Below the pieces are notes generated by a model, which did not search any database, had not been told where the DNA came from, and worked only from the letters and a program-made list of their open reading frames with translations. A DNA stretch of 9,391 nt, from contig DJIE01000141.1 in assembly GCA_002433465.1 (NCBI GenBank), positions 1 through 9,391 on the forward strand, written 5' to 3'. A program made the position numbers and the translations under genes. Shown one piece after another: positions 6,728 through 9,391 of this stretch. This DNA is from Salinisphaera sp. UBA6602. GTDB taxonomy: Bacteria; Pseudomonadota; Gammaproteobacteria; Nevskiales; Salinisphaeraceae. Numbering within the stretch: the first letter of the stretch is position 1; each line of letters begins with the position of its first letter.

Positions 6728-7507
6728 TTAGTTGCCGCCGCGAACCTGTGCGATCAGTTCGCTCGGGCACGGCGAAATCGTCTCGATTGCCGGACGCGCG
6801 AATACATAGCCCTGCTGCAGCGTGATGCCGCGCTGGTAGAGCCAGCGGGCCTCGGCGAGCGTTTCCACGCCTTCGGCGATCAGGCGAATACCCAGCCGGT
6901 CGGCCAAGGTCACAAGTCCTTCCATGATCGCCTGACGGCGTTCGTTCTGGTCGACATCGATGATGAGATTGCGATCCGCCTTGATCACATCCGGACGGAT
7001 ATCCACCAGCAGCTCCAGATTGGCGAAGCCGGAGCCGAAATCATCGATGGCGGTCAGAAAACCCATCGCACGATAAGCCTCGACGATCCGCTGAAGATGA
7101 TGACGATCACGCACATATTCGGTTTCGGTCACCTCGAACATGATGTTGTGCAGCGGCCAACCCACTTCACCGGCCAGCTTCAGCGTCGCCTGAATACAGG
7201 CGTTCGGTTCGTAGACTGCGTTCGGCAGGAAATTAATCGAAACCGGCTTGTCGCAGCCGAGTTCGTGGGCCAGCTGAATCGCGCGGATACGGCAGCCCTG
7301 ATCGAAGCGATACAACGAAGCCGGCGTGACCCGCGACAGGATCTCGCCCGCCGACTCACCTTCGATGCCGCGTACCAGTGCTTCGTGGGCAAATATTTCG
7401 CCCGCGGCAATATCCACGATCGGCTGAAACGCCATCGTAAAATCAAAATCAAGGCTCTCGTCACAACGGCGACATTGGCCGTGATCGTCTCGAAGACATT
7501 GGGACAT
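6728..7507 (-). CDS. Stand-alone EAL-domain c-di-GMP phosphodiesterase with Cys-rich N-terminus
   Basis: A 259-residue protein that is almost entirely one EAL domain, which hydrolyses cyclic di-GMP to pGpG. All residues known to be needed in this family are present: Glu42 (EALVRG), Asn92 (SINFLP), Glu125 (FEVTETE), Asp155-Asp156 (IDDFGSG), Lys176 and Asp178 (DVIKADR), Glu212 and Glu215 (AEGVET), and Gln232 (QQGY). It is therefore predicted active. The catalytic loop reads DDFGSGFANLELL as in active enzymes. There is no GGDEF, PAS or membrane part. The first 22 residues carry Cys4, Cys12 and Cys15 (a CxxC), which could bind metal or respond to redox state; from memory, similar short EAL proteins have N-terminal cysteines. 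The ATG at 7507 has only a weak GAG signal 7 nt upstream. It is monocistronic or follows the MOSC gene on the same strand at a distance of 130 bp. Confidence 0.95.
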   Translation of the reverse strand: MSQCLRDDHGQCRRCDESLDFDFTMAFQPIVDIAAGEIFAHEALVRGIEGESAGEILSRVTPASLYRFDQGCRIRAIQLAHELGCDKPVSINFLPNAVYEPNACIQATLKLAGEVGWPLHNIMFEVTETEYVRDRHHLQRIVEAYRAMGFLTAIDDFGSGFANLELLVDIRPDVIKADRNLIIDVDQNERRQAIMEGLVTLADRLGIRLIAEGVETLAEARWLYQRGITLQQGYVFARPAIETISPCPSELIAQVRGGN

Positions 7508-7528
7508 GCGTGCTCTAACTGGACTCAG

Positions 7529-7542
7529 GCCCGTGTTCGGGC
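7529..7542 (-). promoter_or_regulatory. Small perfect hairpin in the EAL leader
   Basis: GCCCG and CGGGC separated by 4 nt, 22 bp upstream of the EAL start codon. If within the transcript it would form a short stem-loop before the weak ribosome binding region. It may be chance in GC-rich DNA. Confidence 0.25.
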
Positions 7543-7601
7543 GTGGGGAGACAGGGTTCGATATCGGCAGGCCGGCCGCCGACTAGACCCCCAACTTGAT
7601 A

Positions 7602-7619
7602 TTTTTTCGACTTTTTTCG
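7602..7619 (-). promoter_or_regulatory. Phased A6 tracts upstream of the EAL gene
   Basis: On the minus strand CGAAAAAA occurs twice with a 10-bp period (7612-7619 and 7602-7609), about 95-112 bp upstream of the EAL start and just behind the MOSC stop. Helically phased A-tracts bend DNA and can act as UP elements or sites for nucleoid proteins. Read on the plus strand they are T-runs without a preceding strong stem. A role in EAL transcription is inference. Confidence 0.35.
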
Positions 7620-7637
7620 CTTTGCACCGCCAATCAT

Positions 7638-8138
7638 TCAAAGTCGCCGGGTGGCCTGCTCGACCACTACGACCTCGCCCTGCACGAGCAGGCCACCCGC
7701 GGCTATGCGCCCGCGCATACCTCCAATATGCGAAAGACCCCGGCGCATGTCCATCGCCAATAGTCGCGAGAGATAATTACAGGGTGGACAGCTGGCGAGA
7801 ATTTCCAGTCGCACTTCGCCGATGCGAAGCGTGTGCCCTCGCAGGTCTGTCTCCGACAATCCCGCGATCACCAGATTACGACGCAGCATGCCGGCATCCA
7901 CCGGCCGCGCGAGCCGACGGCTGCATTCAGCGATCGCGCTGTCGTGAATGAGCGAAACTTCGCGCACGCCCGGCTTGACTTCATAGCGGCCGGAAAACGT
8001 ACCCGTGCCAGCGTGGTAGCGGTCCCCCACCAGGCCGCGCCCGGGCTCGGCCCGCACTCGCTCGCAGCGTTGCATCGCCGCGCCGCGGCTCGGGGCGGTC
8101 CATATCTGTGCCAGGTGAGCACTTAACGATGTATCCAT
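7638..8138 (-). CDS. MOSC-domain protein
   Basis: A 166-residue protein that is a single MOSC domain, the beta-rich fold shared with the C-terminus of molybdenum cofactor sulfurase and with YiiM-type proteins, which bind molybdenum cofactor. Family marks are GLVGDRYH (35-42), REVSLIHDSAI (59-69), RRNLVIAG (86-93), GHTLRIGEVRLE (101-112), CPPC (117-120) whose last Cys120 is the expected conserved cysteine, and GMRGRIAAGG (140-149). I set the start at the ATG at 8138, just before the first domain strand; ATGs at 8171 and 8300 are in frame, but no Shine-Dalgarno signal decides, so the N-terminus is uncertain. It has no partner domain and no signal peptide. It is divergent from the acetyltransferase gene. 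Which molybdoenzyme or N-hydroxylated substrate it serves is unknown; no molybdoenzyme lies in the window. Confidence 0.9.
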   Translation of the reverse strand: MDTSLSAHLAQIWTAPSRGAAMQRCERVRAEPGRGLVGDRYHAGTGTFSGRYEVKPGVREVSLIHDSAIAECSRRLARPVDAGMLRRNLVIAGLSETDLRGHTLRIGEVRLEILASCPPCNYLSRLLAMDMRRGLSHIGGMRGRIAAGGLLVQGEVVVVEQATRRL

Positions 8139-8183
8139 ACGCCAACCGGGGAAAGCATCCGAACAAGTCATTCTGGCAGCAGT

Positions 8184-8215
8184 GAACCGGGTTCCTGGTT
8201 GAGCGATTCGCTCAA
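8184..8215. promoter_or_regulatory. Two adjacent perfect palindromes between MOSC and patZ-like genes
   Basis: GAACC-G-GGTTC (8184-8194) and TTGAGCGA-T-TCGCTCAA (8199-8215) are perfect dyads with centres 18 bp apart, inside the 155-bp divergent gap between the two start codons. They look like operator sites or a pair of hairpins in the leader of the plus-strand gene. A 17-bp perfect dyad with a single central base is unlikely by chance in so short a gap. I do not recognise the regulator. Confidence 0.45.
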
Positions 8216-8293
8216 TCCTGCTGTGATGTCGCGGATGCGGGCAATATCCATACAACCTGATGCCGCCGCGACCGCCTGCGGCGGGTACGCGCC

Positions 8294-9391
8294 ATGACAC
8301 TGCGCAATATCGACGCGCTGTTTCACCCGCGCGGCGTGGTGATCTACGGCGCCGCCGACGGCGAGGCGCAATCGCAGCTGCTGCGCAATATCGAAGCCAG
8401 CGTCGCGCCCGATCAATACCGACACGTCACCTCGCGGGCCGGCCTGGCCAAGATCGACAACTTCGAAGCCCGACTTGCGGTGATCATGGATGCCAGCTGG
8501 GGCACCGAAGCGCGTATCGACGCGCTCGGCGCGCGCGGCTGCCGCGCCGTACTGTGGGCCGCCAACCGTCGTATATCCGGTAAGGTCCTGCGCGCCGCGC
8601 AGCCGTATAACCTGCGCCTTCTGGGGTCACGCACCGCCGGCATCGTACAGACCCGCCTGGGGAACAATTTCAGTACGCTCGCGCTGGAGCCACGGCCCGG
8701 CAAAGTGGCCCTCATTACCCAGTCGCAGTCGCTGGCGGCCGCCTCGCTGGACTGGGCGCTCGGACGCAATATCGGCTTTTCCTGGCTTGCCTGCAGCGGC
8801 GCCGAGGCGGATATCGATATCGCCGATCTGCTCGACTATGCAGCGCTCGACCCGCGCACCCGTGCGATCGTACTGCAGGTCGGCCAGATCCGATCGCCGC
8901 GCAAGTTCATGTCTTCGGCGCGCGCGGCAGCAAGGGTCAAGCCGGTGCTGGTATTGCAGACCCGACGTGCGGTCGACGACGGCCCGCTCGGGCCCGATCC
9001 GGTGCGCTCAGCCGCGTTCGCCCGCGCCGGCCTGGTCGAATGCGAGAACCTGGGCGGGCTGTTCGACGGGCTCGCAGCAATGGAACTCCTGCCCACGGTG
9101 GGCAGCCATCGCGTGGTGGTCGTTGGCAACGGTGCCGGTGCCTGCGCGCTGGGGACCGATGCCATGTTCCGGCACGCCATCGAGCCTGCACGGCTGTCCA
9201 GCGAAAGCCGCGAAACCCTGACCACGAAGGCGCCGCAGGCAGCCGATCTGGGCGTGGCCATCGATATCGGCCGCTCGGACCTCAAGGACACGCTCAGCGC
9301 GCTGGCGCATATCTGTCGCGACGACAACGTCGACGCCGTGCTGTTCGTGCACAGCCCGATCGCGGGCCAACCCCACGAGCCGATGGTCAAG
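8294..9391 (+). CDS. patZ: PatZ/Pat-type protein acetyltransferase, N-terminal part (3' end outside window)
   Basis: The frame is open from ATG 8294 to the last base, 366 codons without a stop. The sequence matches the acyl-CoA synthetase-like (NDP-forming) part of PatZ/YfiQ/Pat. It has the N-terminal CoA-binding domain (residues 1 to about 95), then GKVALITQSQSLAAASLDWA (136-155), DIADLLDYAALDPRTRAIVLQV (about 175-196) and KFMSSARAAARVKPVLVL (about 203-220). These align with the E. coli protein as I recall it. PatZ acetylates lysines of target proteins such as acetyl-CoA synthetase, using a C-terminal GNAT domain that would lie outside the window. The loop that in true ADP-forming synthetases carries the phosphohistidine (HTG-like) reads DGPLGPDP here (about 229-236), without histidine, as expected for a Pat regulator rather than a synthetase. 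The Rossmann glycine motif is altered (VVIYGAADGE). Start choice is supported by the family N-terminus; a short dyad (CCGCC/GGCGG, 8272-8284) covers the ribosome-binding area. The GNAT domain is not seen, so the symbol is provisional. Confidence 0.85.
   Translation, partial: MTLRNIDALFHPRGVVIYGAADGEAQSQLLRNIEASVAPDQYRHVTSRAGLAKIDNFEARLAVIMDASWGTEARIDALGARGCRAVLWAANRRISGKVLRAAQPYNLRLLGSRTAGIVQTRLGNNFSTLALEPRPGKVALITQSQSLAAASLDWALGRNIGFSWLACSGAEADIDIADLLDYAALDPRTRAIVLQVGQIRSPRKFMSSARAAARVKPVLVLQTRRAVDDGPLGPDPVRSAAFARAGLVECENLGGLFDGLAAMELLPTVGSHRVVVVGNGAGACALGTDAMFRHAIEPARLSSESRETLTTKAPQAADLGVAIDIGRSDLKDTLSALAHICRDDNVDAVLFVHSPIAGQPHEPMVK

Noticed and set aside
7097..7951. 284-codon plus-strand open frame across the EAL and MOSC genes
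   Set aside because: It is antisense to two clear genes and has no recognisable motifs.

Overview
The window is about 9.4 kb of GC-rich DNA from a proteobacterium, most likely a gammaproteobacterium. That inference rests on the presence of lon, rdgC, a chaC-type gene and a patZ/yfiQ-type protein acetyltransferase. A halophilic or marine lineage such as Salinisphaera is only a guess. Coding density is normal. I see no tRNA, rRNA, CRISPR array, transposase or integrase.

Layout. (1) 2-661: the 3' end of lon, entering from the left edge. (2) 662-1684: an AT-richer promoter region with repeats, then a translationally coupled pair made of a winged-helix regulator (804-1145) and a nucleotidyltransferase-fold protein (1142-1684). 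The pair resembles an antitoxin/toxin or defence-type module inserted behind lon. (3) 1718-3232, minus strand: rdgC followed 12 bp later by a chaC-type gamma-glutamylcyclotransferase gene. (4) 3233-3565: a 333-bp divergent intergenic region with no gene but with three unusually good inverted-repeat structures. (5) 3566-6536, plus strand: a tight four-gene operon with a lipoprotein substrate-binding protein, a permease and an ATPase of the NitT/TauT (nitrate/sulfonate/taurine) ABC family, then a small DsrE-family protein. (6) 6537-6727: a convergent gap with two hairpins. (7) 6728-7507, minus: a stand-alone EAL c-di-GMP phosphodiesterase with a cysteine-rich N-terminus. (8) 7638-8138, minus: a MOSC-domain protein. 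(9) 8294 to the right edge, plus: the N-terminal 366 codons of a PatZ/Pat-type protein acetyltransferase (ADP-forming acyl-CoA synthetase-like part). It is still open when the window ends.

How they fit together. The ABC operon is the clearest functional unit: its genes overlap by 1 and 4 bp or are 15 bp apart, and the DsrE partner points toward a sulfur-containing substrate. lon, rdgC, chaC, EAL, MOSC and patZ are housekeeping or accessory genes without an obvious common pathway. The least understood parts are the winged-helix/nucleotidyltransferase pair with its repeat-rich promoter and the structured region before the ABC operon.
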